Shown: in pieces, positions 31,217-44,264 of the stretch | Position numbering within the stretch: the first letter of the stretch is position 1 | Layout: each line of letters begins with the position of its first letter | DNA from: Anodontia alba | Lineage: Eukaryota > Mollusca > Bivalvia > Lucinida > Lucinidae | Length of the DNA stretch: 64,000 nt | Reading direction: 5' to 3' | NCBI GenBank assembly: GCA_964016985.1 | Contig: OZ024825.1 | Coordinates: forward strand, 38,501,557 to 38,565,556 | Translations under genes and position numbers: made by a program | The notes under the pieces: generated by a model | Database searches by the model: none | Told to the model about the DNA's origin: nothing | What the model saw: only the letters and a program-made list of their open reading frames with translations

Positions 31217-31422
31217 CCCTTGTCATGCTGAATAAATTAAAATGCTCCACCCACTTCTAATTTTCAGCCAATCAGATTCCTTGTTCAAAATTGTTGGCAC
31301 AAACTCATATACTGAATGGCAAACAGTGCAGATCCAGATCACTTGGCCTCTTCAGAAGCCAACTGATCTTGATCTTCACTGTTTGTAAAAGCAGACTATA
31401 TCCGGAATCAGTAGGACAAGGG
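31217..31422. mobile_element. piggyBac-like MITE (CCCTTGTCATGCTGAA ends)
   Basis: Same family as 973-1162. The flanks have decayed from TTAA to TTTA and TAAT. Confidence 0.75.
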
Positions 31423-31434
31423 TAATGGAGTTGT

Positions 31435-31544
31435 TGACTAAGCTAAGGCCACAAAATATACAGACAACTCTCGTTATCTCAAAAGTTGTTGTTGACTTAA
31501 GCTAAGGCCACAAAATATACAGACAACTCTCGTTATCTCAAAAT
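31435..31544 (+). repeat. Recent ~56-bp tandem duplication
   Basis: The stretch GCTAAGGCCACAAAATATAC plus ACAACTCTCGTTATCTCAAA occurs twice in a row, essentially unchanged, at the left end of the MITE at about 31520-31855. Confidence 0.85.
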
Positions 31545-31855
31545 CCAAGGGACTCTATGAAACACTTCGAGATATCTGTACTTCCGCATATCAGATTTGT
31601 GGATCTGAGGAAAACAATTAATCGAACAACCACCTTTAACAGAATGAATATGTAATTTGACTCATAATTTAGAGATATATTGAAAATATTGTGGAAAAGA
31701 GGGAAATTGCTCCTAAGGAGCAATTTCTCCTCTTTTCCACAATATTTTGTTGCCTGTTGGTAGATCTCTGTGTTAAAACAGGGACCAGATTTTCACTTCG
31801 AGATAAGCGGTTATTCGTGATAAGCGAGGTCGAGATAACGAGAGTGGACTGTAGT
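31520..31855. mobile_element. Fold-back MITE (ACTCTCGTTATCTC ends)
   Basis: Ends ACAACTCTCGTTATCTC and GAGATAACGAGAGTGGACTG are inverted. The central stem AATTGCTCCTAAGGAGCAAT with AAAAGAGG arms is perfect. A second copy is at 40030-40362. Confidence 0.8.
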
Positions 31856-32040
31856 ATGTTTAATTTTATATGCATTATAACTTAGCTGTGATATGAGCAT
31901 GCAAAAAAGAGTTGTATTGAGGGCTTGTGCAAACATTGAAGTCTCAGATTAGACTGTGAGTCTGTGCACTCTTGTCAGGGTGTCTGCTGTTTTTCAACAG
32001 TCTCTTCTTTATGTAGAAGCAACTGCCCTGATCAGGCCCT

Positions 32041-32270
32041 GAGGTTATAAAACTTTCTCATGCTCAACTCAGCAGAGCATGAAATTTGTCTTGCTGATAA
32101 ATATCAAATTACTAAACATTGCAATTTCTTTCTTGCTAAACATAACTGAGCATGAAAATTTCTCTGCTAATAAATATGAAAATGCCAACTTTTGTTGGCA
32201 TTTTCATATTTATTAGCAGAGAAAATTTCATGCTCAGCTGAGTTGAGCATGAAAAAAGTTTTATAACCTC
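32041..32270. mobile_element. Fold-back MITE (GAGGTTATAAAAC ends)
   Basis: Inverted ends GAGGTTATAAAACTTT surround arms with ATGCTCAACTCAGC and a central stem AAATATGAAAATGCCAAC. A second copy is at 54369-54598. Confidence 0.82.
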
Positions 32271-32552
32271 GTGGCCAGTCTATGCAATATGCAAACTGAT
32301 TTGGACCTTTGGCTTTGGAAATATTAAGCCCAGAGACTTTTATGGCAAATCTTAGCAGGGATATATTTTTGTGCATTGTTGAATTAGACTTTTTCGTTAT
32401 GACATGTATCTGAAAGTATTTTTAGTTGTTTTGTTATTGTTTTTTGTTGCTTTTTTGAACTGTAGTAGTACATGTGCATATGTCTAATGAACTACATGAG
32501 AACTACATTCACTTTAATGCTTAGCATGCTAGGTAGAAAATCAGGAGACGGC

Positions 32553-32712
32553 ATTATACAGTTATTGACTACTGAGTCATTTAATATGGTGTTATACCCA
32601 CTGGAGAATAACACTATTGACCAAGGCGATAGCCGAGGTAAATTTTGGTATTTGCCAGTGGATATCACATCATATTCAATGACTCAGTAGTCAGCAATTG
32701 TTTTGTTATAGA
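32553..32712. repeat. Imperfect palindrome with paired TGACTCAGTAGTC
   Basis: The left arm GACTACTGAGTCATTTAATA and right arm ATTCAATGACTCAGTAGTC flank a loop with GACCAAGGCGATAGCCGAGG. CCACTGG / CCAGTGG pairs lie inside. Confidence 0.7.
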
Positions 32713-32859
32713 ACCAATGAACAGACTGATAAAGTTCTAATTTTAGGTACACATATTCAGTGGGTACAACCCCAAGCTGGTGAACTTAAGAAATATTTAT
32801 GGCTTGAAACAGCTCTCAGCCAATGAAAAACAGTCTATTTTTAGGTTATATCATAATAT

Positions 32860-33021
32860 GAAAAATGTTTTTTATTATTTTTCCCAGAATATAGGCTTTG
32901 ATATTGCATGTAAATTAGAGACAGTTGCATGAAATGTCAAAGCCTTTTTCCTGGAAAAAAACAACAAAATATAAAATATCATTAATTTGTCATCTGAATT
33001 AGCCCAGAGAGTGGTAGAGGT
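32860..33021. mobile_element. Fold-back MITE (GCATGAAATGTCA stem)
   Basis: Relative of 42043-42232: TAGGCTTTGATATTGCATG is inverted as GCATGAAATGTCAAAGCC, ending CCCAGAGAGTGGTAGAGG next to TTAA. Confidence 0.6.
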
Positions 33022-34180
33022 TAACATGCAGGAATCATTAACCAGGCAGGGTGGAGAAGTAGAGAGATATTCCAGAGCATTAGTAGGACTAAATAAGGCT
33101 CACTTTTGGGGGAAAAATACGCTAACAACACAGTTATTACAGATTACAGTAATTGTTTTACAGTATAAGATTTTCACAGAGAGTGAAGCCTTGACCTTGC
33201 TGTGCAGATTTATCAGGGCTTTCACTGTTGCCTGTACCCTGAAAGCCCATTTTCTTGAGGGCCAGTCCGTATCATGTACTTCATTCACTTTCAGCAGATG
33301 AGATCATGTAAAATAAGCCCTCAGATACAATGTCACAATCAAAACTTTTTTAATTAACCACTTGAGTAGATGGAAGTGCAATATTTAACATTGAGTGAGT
33401 AGCCAGATACCTGTGTAACCCAGTCCAGGTAAATAGTAGTACCAGTCACTTGAAGACTGCCATACTCTCATATTATGATCTTTCACCAGTTGGCAATTGC
33501 CAAAGAACTTACGAGAGTTGTTAAGACCTGTGAGTCCAAACACTTATATACTGGTAGTCTAAGGTTTATTGACACCTACTGAGATTATTTAACTCAGTTT
33601 GAGAATAAAAAAAAATGTATGTTGTATTGTATACACAATAATTTCTTGTTACTTAGTGAAGTAAGTCAGTTATTTCGTTCTACTAAGGGTTGGAGTCAGA
33701 GATATGAATTACTGTAAATCTCAAAATTTTCACTATCATTATTTCTTTATTTTCATTCATGTTATATCCAAACAAAAATGTAAAGATTACATAGAAAGAT
33801 TACCATATTTTTCTATATAATTATACATTTTTGTTTGAATTCAACATTTGGAAGGTCCATTTTATATCCAAAACTACATTATTAATCTGTGTTTTAAAGA
33901 GGTCTCTGTGTAGTTGAATATTGTTTTATATATACACATATATATATGCCTCTAAAAAATGATATTGATAATTTGTACATAATAAATATTTTTAAAATTT
34001 GTTCCACTGTTTTGTAGATGAATAAACTGCTGTTTGAAATATAAAATATTTGTCATTACTTGTACATAGCATTTTCATCCATTGCTGAACAGTAACTAGA
34101 TTGCTCAGAAAAATCAAAGCACTGAGAGTGCTAATGGGGCAGTTGCCTGAACTCTAAATATGTTGAAATCAAAAATGGCA
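33022..34180. other. Intergenic DNA, no gene
   Basis: It includes a decayed ATGACCAT-family fold-back at about 33760-33845. Nothing coding is seen. Confidence 0.5.
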
Positions 34181-34189
34181 ACCCGTTTG

Positions 34190-34635
34190 GGGTTTTACCC
34201 ATTTAATGCAGATATCTGCATTTCAAGTGCAGATACCACTTTTAAAATACAGATATCTGTAATTTTTTAAACTACAGATATCTTTAATTCAAATGCAGAT
34301 ATCTGTAATTGAAATAGAGTTATCTAACTGAAATACCAATATTGACATTTGAAATATATAAGACATCTCTATTTTTGGTCATTATATAGATATCTGCATT
34401 TCAAATAGAGATATCTACATGTCAAATAGATATCTGCATTTCAGAGATATCTCTAATTAAGCTGAATTCTGGATATCTGCATTTAAAATACCAGTATCTC
34501 TAATTGAAATGCGTATATCTGTCTTTGAAATGAGATATCTGAATTTCTATAATACATTTATCTGTATTTCAATTAGAGATATCTGCATTTCAATAAGATA
34601 TATCTGTATTTATGATTAAAATAGAGATATCCCTA
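34190..34635 (+). repeat. Irregular ATATCTG-based minisatellite
   Basis: About 25 variants of AGATATCTGCATTTCAAAT and its inverse, spaced roughly 18-25 bp apart, fill the segment. Because GATATC is self-complementary the array reads similarly on both strands. Confidence 0.8.
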
Positions 34636-34920
34636 TTCATTCCACTGATGGGAAACTGATACCTCACTTGCCGATTTTTACATGCACACTGTTCACTGGT
34701 TACAAATACCAATGTATCAGACAGTGCAGTTCGCCCCCTTACAGACGACACAAAAAAACTAATTAATGATGCTTAAGATTTCACATCATCATCTCTTTAC
34801 AGTCAAACTCGTCGCTATAAACATTCCCATATTTTTGGTTACAAACAAGCATATTTATTTGCATAGGCTGCCATCTTTGTTGTGCCAAAAGGCAGCTTGG
34901 GAATAGCCTTTTCTCTGCCC

Positions 34921-36718
34921 TTTTTAGCTCACCTGAGCTCGGCTCAGGATGAGCTATTGTGATCACTTTTTGTCCGTCGTCCGTCCGTGCGTCCGTCTGT
35001 TAACATTTTCAAACGACTTCTCCCCTGAAGCCGCTGAGCCAATTTTGCTCAAATTTCATATGGAGCCTCCTTAGGGCGGGGGAACGAAAAATTGCTAAAA
35101 TGGTCGCGGTCGGTTGACCAAGATGGCCGCCACGCCCATATATGGTAAAAACCTTCAAAAATCTTCTACCAAGAATGCCTTGGGGCTGAACCTTTGCAGG
35201 AATCATCGGGGACGGGAGGTCTACCAAAATAGCTAAAAGAATTGTCGTACATTGACGTTTGACCTTTTTACGGCAAGGTCAAGTTTGCTTCCCTATGCAT
35301 TTATATGGGAAAAACCTTTAAAAATCTTCTTCTCCAAAACTGAGCATGCCTTATGGCTGAATCTTTGCATATATCTTCAGGAACAGGAGGGCTACCAAAA
35401 TTGCTAAAATAATGGTCGTACATTGACATTTGACCTTTTTTCGGTAAGGTCAATTATGCTACCTTACGCATTTGTATGGGAAAAATGTTCAGAATTTCAA
35501 ACAACTTCTCTGGAGCCTCTGGGCCAATTTTGCTCAAATTTCATATGGAGCCTCCTTAGATAGGGGGAACAAAAGATTGCTAAAACGGTCACGGTTCGTT
35601 GACCAAGATGGCGGCCATGCCCATATATGTTAAAAACCTTTAAAAATCTTCTTTTCTAGAACCGAGGATGCTTTGGGGCTGAATGTTTGCATAAGTCATC
35701 AGGGACAGGGGTCTACCAAAGTTGCTAAAATAATGGTCATACATTGACGTTTGACCTTTTTACAGCAAGGTCAAGTTTGCTTCCTTATGCATTTGTATGG
35801 GAAAAAAATTTTAAAAATCTTATTCTCCAAAACCGAGGATGGCTTGTGGCTGAATCTTTGCATATATCATCTGGAACGGGCGGTCTACCAAAGTTGCTAA
35901 AATAATTGTCATACATTGACATTTAACCTTTTTACGGCGAGGTCAAGTTTGCTTCTGTATGCATTTGTATGGGCCCCATATATTTGTATGGAAAAAATGT
36001 TGATAATTTCAAATGGCTTTTGTCTGAAGCCTCCAGGCCAGTGTTGCTTAAATTTCATGCAGAGCCTCCGTGGGCAGGAGAATGAAAGATTGCTAAAATG
36101 GGTATGGTCCATTGATCAAAATGGCTGCCATACCCATATATGGTAAAAACCTTTAAAAATCTTCTTCTCCATTACCAAATAAGCCCTGGATCCTAATCTT
36201 TGCACAAATTATGGGGGACAGGAGATCTACCAAAATTGCTAGAATGATGGTTCTATGTTGACATTTGACCTTTTTACCTCCAAGGTCAAATTTGCTTCCC
36301 CATTTGTATGGGCCATATACATTTATATTGGAAGTATCGCAGTGACTTGTAGATCAACAGTAGTTAAAATTGTTCTGATTGGAAATCTAAGATGGCCATC
36401 ATCTGGTTTATATTTATAATATTTCCCTGCCACTGTGCTGTTTACATGTATAAAATCATGATTCTTCAGAAACCACTTAGCCAATTTCCACCAAATTTCA
36501 CATTGATCCTTCTGTTGAAATGTGGTTGATAGTTTATTCAAATGATCATGCTCCATTGACTGTCAGGCCCATATATTCTTCTTCAAAACTAAGAACTGCT
36601 CAAATGATGATATTTTCATTAGTTGTGATGATAGGATTGGAAAAATGTTGCATAACATCTGCATGTCTGCAGTGGCTATGTCACTCAGGTGAGCGAAAAT
36701 TGGCCCGTGGGCCTCTTG
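34921..36718 (+). mobile_element. AGCTCACC-type element with YY1-like and CArG-like motifs
   Basis: It starts TTTTTAGCTCACCTGAGC with a GTCCGTCC microsatellite and ends CTCAGGTGAGCGAAAATTGG, then the palindrome GGCCCGTGGGCC and CTCTTG. Internal repeats carry GACCAAGATGGCCGCC, CCCATATATGG and TTGACCTTTTTACGG. Confidence 0.72.
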
Positions 36719-36752
36719 TTCTGTGGTTGGTACCCTTGGTTGTTAGGGTAAC

Positions 36753-38440
36753 TTTTAGCTCACCTGAGCCGAAGGTTCAAGGTGAGCTATTGTGATCACC
36801 AACCATCTGTCGTCGTTGTCCTTCCATCCACAATCTTTAAACAACATCTCCTCCTAAACCACTGATTGGATTTTGACCAAACTTCACAGGAATGATCCTT
36901 GGTTGGTTCTCTTCAAAGTTGTTTAGATGGTTCCGGTCCATTGCATATGTAGGTCACAGGAGCTAAAAATAGATTTTTTAACTAAAAACTTAAAAAATCT
37001 TCTCAGAAACCACTGGACCGATTTTTAATATAATTTTGCAGAAATGTTCCTTTGATCCTCTACCAAGATTGTTCAAGCCATTTGGATTTGTCAAAAAACA
37101 TGGCCGCCGGGGGACAGGGCTTATTTTCCCTATATATCTATATAGAAAACTTTAATGATCTTCTTGTCAGAAACCACTGGACTGATTTCAATATAACATA
37201 GCAGGAATGTTTCTTTTGTAACCCTCTACCAAGATTGTTGAAGCCGCCATGATTCGTCAAAAAATGGCTGCCAGGGGGAGGGGCTTATTTTCCCTATATA
37301 TCTATATAGAAAACTTTAAAAATCTTCTTGTCAGAAACCACTGCACTGATTTCATTAGAACTTGGCAGAAATGTTTCCTTGGTGACCCTCTACCAAGATT
37401 GTACAAGTAATTGTGATTTGTCAAAAAACATGGCTGCCTGGGGGCGGGGCTTATTTTCCCTATATATCTATACAGAAAATTAAAATATCTTCCTGTCAGA
37501 AACCAATGGACCAATTTCAGTATAACTTGGCAGGAATGTTTCTTTGGTGACCCTCTTCCAAGGTTGTTCAAGCCCCCATGATTCGTTAAAAAACATGGTC
37601 ACTAGGGGGCGGGGCTATTTTCCCTATTTATCTATATAGAAAACTTTAAACTCTTAAGAAACCGTTGGAACAAGTTCAATGTGATTTGCCAGGAATTAAT
37701 GTTGCTTTGGTCACATTCTACCAAGATTGTTCAAGCCCTCATAATACATCAAAAAACATGGCCGTCAGGGGGCGGGGCTCATTTTCCATCTATATCTGTA
37801 TAGAAAACTTGAAAATTCTTCTTGTCAGAAACCAACTGACTGATTTCAACATTACTTGGCAGGAATATTGCTTTGGTGACCTTCTACCAAGATTGTTCAA
37901 GCCCTCATGATATGTCAAAAAACATGGCCGTCAGGGAGCGGGGCTTATTTTCTGTATATATCTGTATAGAAAACTGGAAAATTCTTCTTGTCAGAAACCC
38001 CCCCAACTGATTTCAATATTACAAGGCAGGAATGTTGCTTTGGTGACCCTCTACCAAGATTGTTCAAGCAATCATGATTAGTCAAAAAACATGGCTGCTA
38101 GTGGTGGGGGTGTTGGGGGGGATTATTTTCCCTATATATCTAAATAGAAAACTTTAAAAATCTTTTTGTCAGAAACCACTGGACCAATTTCAATATAACG
38201 GCAGAAATATTTCTTTGGTGACCCTCTTTCAAGATTCGTCGTGATGCTTTAAAAAAAAACATGGCCGCTGGGGGGGGGTGGGGGGGGGGGGCGGGGGAGT
38301 GGGGGGGGGCGGGTGGGGGTGGGCAGGGCTATAAAATTTATACCAAAATCTTAGAGCAGTGAACTTGGCTGAAACTTCAACAGTAAGTATGCAAATCTGT
38401 TTGCTCAGGTGAGCAATATAGGACCATCATGGTCCTCTTG
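36753..38440 (+). mobile_element. Second AGCTCACC-type element with 166-bp CTCF-like satellite
   Basis: The 5' end TTTTAGCTCACCTGAGCC and the first 200 bp match the element at 3021. About eight internal units of 160-170 bp carry the same GC-rich box. The 3' end is GCTCAGGTGAGCAATATAGG, then a hairpin GACCATCATGGTC and CTCTTG. It ends in a G-rich expansion at 38270-38328. Confidence 0.78.
38270..38328 (+). repeat. G-rich tract, potential G-quadruplex
   Basis: The tract is 59 bases, nearly all G with single T, C or A interruptions. It lies where the GC-rich box of the last satellite unit would be and many G-runs of three or more are present. It could also be a sequencing or assembly artefact. 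Confidence 0.85.
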
Positions 38441-38621
38441 TTTTTTTTTTCCCAAAGATTACTATAGAGTGTGGGATTTGCACTGATTTCTGGTGGCCTC
38501 TCATAGTTTAATGTTCTGGAGGGGGGCATGCTTCTGCAAAAAAAAAAAAAAAAAAAAAAAGGTGAAGATTCCTGCAATTTTCTGTGTGATTTTTATTTTT
38601 TCCGGACCTAAAAGAATTTAA

Positions 38622-38827
38622 CCCTTGTCCTGCTGAATAAATTAAGATGCCATACCCACTTCTAATTTTCAACCAATCTGATTACTTGATCCAGATTGTT
38701 AAAACAAATTCACATGTTTATTAACAAACAGTGCAGATCCATATCAGTTGGCTTCTGAAGAAGCCAACTGATCTGGATCTGCACTGTTTGCAAAGACAGG
38801 GCATATCCGGGTTCAGCAGGACAAGGG
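38622..38827. mobile_element. piggyBac-like MITE (CCCTTGTCCTGCTGAA ends)
   Basis: TTAA flanks (38618-38621 and 38828-38831). The central stem GATCCATATCAGTTGGCTTC is almost perfect. Confidence 0.85.
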
Positions 38828-38831
38828 TTAA

Positions 38832-40029
38832 TTAAGTTGTTTTCCATTCATTTTTCTCTGACATGAAAGCAAGGTATCAAATATTGATAAAAATTCAATG
38901 ATATCACTCATCTTATCAGTGGATGTTACACGCTACAAAGGGAAACAACTTTGCTTATATGTTACCGAGGCTAAACAAGGGAAACAACTCAATCACCAGC
39001 TAGCATTATGTTGGCAGGAAATGCCAATCATATTCTTTAAATATTTTATTCTGATAATAATCATAGAAAGTAAGTATTTTAAGAACTATTTTCTTATTGT
39101 TTGCATGTTCTGAAGCAAAACTTAGGCTAACTGTTATAACGGTACGAAATGATTTGCTACAAAACATCCTGCCTATATTACCGAGAAATATAGGTCAAAT
39201 TGGTCAATTCGAGCAATACCTCTTGCTTAGTTGTTAGGGCACTAGATAAGCAGAAAGAAAAGAAGAAGAAAGTAGAAAGAAAGAAAAGAAGACATGCAGA
39301 ATATTTAATAGGTGAGTGTGGATTTTGACCCTTCCCACCCCCACTCTCTGTCTCATTGGAGGAGATTCCCCTCTATTGCAAATTCCTAAAATCACCTCTG
39401 CTTGTTAGACAATGCTGTAGATTTGGTTTGCTTTCCTGGAATACTGGAGTATTCATATTTGCCCGCCGATATTGTACACAATATGATCAAAATCATATTT
39501 CTTCAAAAGTTTGCTTTTGTTCATTAAGTCGCTATTTATAAGCATCGGAGTGTATAAAGCTAATATGTTTAAATGCTGAATTTAGCATTATCAGCATTGG
39601 CAGGGAACTATTTTAGGGGTGATTTTAGGCTGTTATTAGGTAGGTATTTTTCAGCTGAACGGATAGTTGAAATGCGGTATAGTAAATCTGGTGGCCGTAA
39701 ACTGCCCCCAAAAATGACACCAGCTCTCACCTGAATTAAGTATACAGAGATATGAAACACCAATACAGTTATTGATAATTGTTAGTAGAGTGTTGTAATC
39801 CATACTTAGAGTAAATACAGTGTTTTTAAATACTGTCAGTGTTCTATAATATCTGCATTTTATGATTTACACAGCGAATCTAGCAGAAAAAACAACAACA
39901 AAAAAAAACATCATACCTTGGCCAGAAAGATATACAGATGAATATTTAGTTTAAATTGAAACACATTTTAGGAAAATGCATGCATTCTGCACTATACAAA
40001 TTTCCAATTTTGACTAGAAACTGTATTCA
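38832..40029. other. Intergenic DNA, no gene
   Basis: It contains a purine-rich AAAGAAAGAAAAGAAG stretch near 39255-39295 and otherwise nothing recognisable. Confidence 0.5.
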
Positions 40030-40362
40030 GAGTAAAAGTACAGTGAGAGGTAGATTCATCTATTATAACCGCTTATCTGTGTGAAAATCTGGTCCCTGTT
40101 TTAACATGGAAATCAAACAACAGGAAACAAAATATTATGGAAAAGAGGAGAAATTGCTCCTAAGGAGCAATTTCTCCTCTTTTCCACAATATTTTCAATA
40201 TATCTCTAACGTAGGAGTCAAATTACGTATTCATTTGTGAAATGTGGTTGTTCTATTTATTTTTTTCCTCAATTCTGCAAATTTGATATGTCGAGGTACG
40301 GATATCTTGAAGTATTTTAGAGAATCCCTTGGACTTTGAGATAACAAGAGTGGACTGTACTT
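40030..40362. mobile_element. Fold-back MITE (GAGATAACAAGAGTGGACTG end)
   Basis: Inverted-orientation copy of 31520-31855, with the same perfect AATTGCTCCTAAGGAGCAAT stem. Confidence 0.78.
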
Positions 40363-40530
40363 ATCCATGCGCATAGAGTCTATATCACAAAGTACAGTCA
40401 CCTGAACTTACAACATTGTGTATGTTTAAATTCTTTTGAATTCTCCATCCAAAAGTGTATATATTATTGAGAATTGACCTGACAGGAAATGTTTATGGAA
40501 CCATTATTATTTGTACTTTTGGTCTTTTAA

Positions 40531-40735
40531 CCCTTGTCCTGCTGAATAATTAAGATGCCATGCCTACTTCTAATTTTCGGCCAGTCAGATCACTTGATCT
40601 GAATTGTTGCTATAAATTCACATACTTAATGACAAACAGTGCAAATCCAGATCAGTTAGCTCCTTCAGAAGCCAACTGATCTGGATCTACACTGTTTGCA
40701 AAGGCAGTGTATATCCGGGTTCAGCAGGATAAGGG
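40531..40735. mobile_element. piggyBac-like MITE (CCCTTGTCCTGCTGAA ends)
   Basis: The left flank is TTAA and the right flank TTAC. The central stem is AGTTAGCTCCTTCAGAAGCC. Confidence 0.8.
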
Positions 40736-41230
40736 TTACTGTTCCCAACAAGTTTTCTTCCAGATCCATTTTGGCAAGAGAAAACTGAGTGGTACATAGC
40801 AAAAAAAGGTAAGAGAAAAGTCCAGGGAGTGCCACAATCACAAACTGCAGCCCTTCCCAGACCCCAAGAGGAAGAGGAAACTGACAAATCCAAACAAGCA
40901 CAAATCGAACAAAGGTACGAAAAGCACTAAGATTAGCTCTCTCTTCCCGAAGCGAGGTTATCGCAATACTAAAAGGACTAAAAAACACGAGAACAAAATG
41001 ACACATGGAAAGACATACAACAAATCGCCTCGTAGAATAAACCACAAAGCAACAAAGAGTAAGACTAACACCGGGACCACCGCCTTAGAACGTTCAGTAG
41101 AGTAAACCACCGGGGGGTTTAAAGCACTTTTACAGCTAGCTAACTTCACCCTGGGTCCCCATGCTACTCTTAATACAGAAAACACATAAAAATTCGGTTC
41201 GCATAAAGGCTCCCAACTCAGTCAATGCAT
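40736..41230. other. Compositionally distinct unidentified segment
   Basis: It is richer in GC and in A on the plus strand than its surroundings. A plus-strand frame without ATG (40742-40930) reads DPFWQEKTEWYIAKKGKRK and then a Glu-rich stretch to a stop. The minus strand shows hydrophobic ORFs. It may be the remnant of a retroelement; I do not recognise it. Confidence 0.3.
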
Positions 41231-41596
41231 CAAAGCGAAAACACAAAAATCAAATTAATCACTATAATAAACAAAGACAAGTACTCATGGCTAATTCTAC
41301 TGTATGCCAGAGTAAATGAAAACCAATAGTTGAACCAAGGCAGACCTTTGGCTTAGCATTTTTTCGAAAAATGCTAAAAACATTAAGTTGTCTTCTTGGC
41401 AAATTAAATTATTTTGTACAAATTATGAGAACTGTTTGGTAAAAATTCAACCATATCATTTAAGAAAAGTAATATGAAATTTTCTAAACATCTGTTTTCA
41501 TTGATGTAATAGCTGCCATATAAGATGCACAATTAAACTGTTTTCAGTGTGATTCAATTTCTGAGCACCTTCAGGTAAATGATAATGAAAATCAGG

Positions 41597-41834
41597 GCCC
41601 AGTTGTTCAAAGCTAACGTTAGTTAACGATTCGTTAAAATTTACATCGAGTGATACGCAAATATTCTGAAATTTTTTGCTGAAAAAATGTGAGTAGCTTT
41701 TGCAGTGCAAAAGCTACTCACATTTTTTCAGCAAAAAATATCAGAATATTGTGAATTGAATCTGCTAAAACAGTTAACGAAATGGCCCTTAACGAGCTCG
41801 TTAAGCTAATGACGCTTTGAACAACCGGGCCCAG
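41597..41834. mobile_element. GGGCCCAGTTGTTCAAAGC fold-back MITE
   Basis: Same family and same core palindrome as 27608-27855. The ends read GGGCCCAGTTG and CAACCGGGCCC. Confidence 0.85.
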
Positions 41835-42042
41835 GAATGTTACATTTTAAATACAGCTTCAGGTTGAAAAGTTCAAATTAATTTCAGAAAGGAAAGAAAG
41901 GTATCTGCCCTTGGACTCCATCTTGGCTTGATTCAGTAGCATTAGTAGCATAGTAGGTAAGATTTTGCAAAAAGAGACAATATTTACAGAGAGAAAATTG
42001 CCTCTCCAGTATTTCAAACCATTTTGAAAATGGGACTCTTAA

Positions 42043-42232
42043 CACTTTGCATTTTGGGTCAAAATCTCAGCAGATGACATTTTAAAAAAAAAAATTCTGA
42101 TTTTTCCTAGAAAATAGAATCTGACACTTAGGAGACCATTTGCATGAAGTGTCAGATCCTATTTTCTAGGAAAAAATAAGAAAAATATAATCTGTTTGTC
42201 ATCTGCTGAATCTGCCCATAGCATGGTAAGTG
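42043..42232. mobile_element. Fold-back MITE, TTAA type (CACTTTGC...GTAAGTG ends)
   Basis: TTAA flanks (42039-42042 and 42233-42236). Arms AGAAAATAGAATCTGACACT and its inverse fold around GGAGACCATTTGCATG. Confidence 0.72.
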
Positions 42233-42534
42233 TTAACCGTAAGAATTTGCTTACAGAGGGAGAAATTTTTCCTTTAAAAATAGCTCCCAGTGAGAAGGGA
42301 GACAAATATGTTCATGTGGGATGGTCTTGTTATCTGCTATAAAAAAATGTTTAGAATGTCATCTGCTACAATTCCAAATTTCACTTTGATGAGCCATCTC
42401 ATCAGGATCTATACTATTTGACATTCTGTCTTTCAACTTAACATATAAACTTCTTTCTAATTGATACTTTGTTAAAAAAAAAACAACAAAGCAGACAACA
42501 AATTTAGTCTGAAATTTGGCGTCGAAAGTGCTAA

Positions 42535-42707
42535 AGCACTAATCACAATTTGCAGCAGCTGACAGTTTAATTTTATTTTTGTATTTTTAGAGACAATAAG
42601 GCGCGACAGTTCATGTGAATCTTCAGCCCAGCAGACAATTTGCATGAAATGCCATGTCTTATTTTCTCAGAAAATATTGTCTGCTGCAATTTTCTTAAGA
42701 GTTAAAT
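42535..42707. mobile_element. Fold-back MITE (GCAGCAGACA family)
   Basis: TTTGCAGCAGACAG-type left arm, centre CAGCCCAGCAGACAATTTGC, right arm TTGTCTGCTGCAATTTT. Confidence 0.62.
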
Positions 42708-42813
42708 GAATTTATTAGTAACAAGCACCAAGAGGTGTATTTGATTTTTGTCTGACAGATCATATTTTCCTAATGGGATACAGAAGCCATCCACAAGGGT
42801 GGTGAAGGAACTG

Positions 42814-44259
<1,446 letters not shown>

Positions 44260-44264
44260 TATAT

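Noticed and set aside
38377..38577. ORF beginning in poly(A)/poly(T) tract
   Set aside because: It contains a homopolymer-encoded Phe run, with no family match.
40665..41045. 126-codon hydrophobic minus-strand ORF as a membrane protein
   Set aside because: Its C-terminal part runs into the piggyBac-like MITE at 40531-40735, and the hydrophobicity comes from an A-rich plus strand. No family is recognised.
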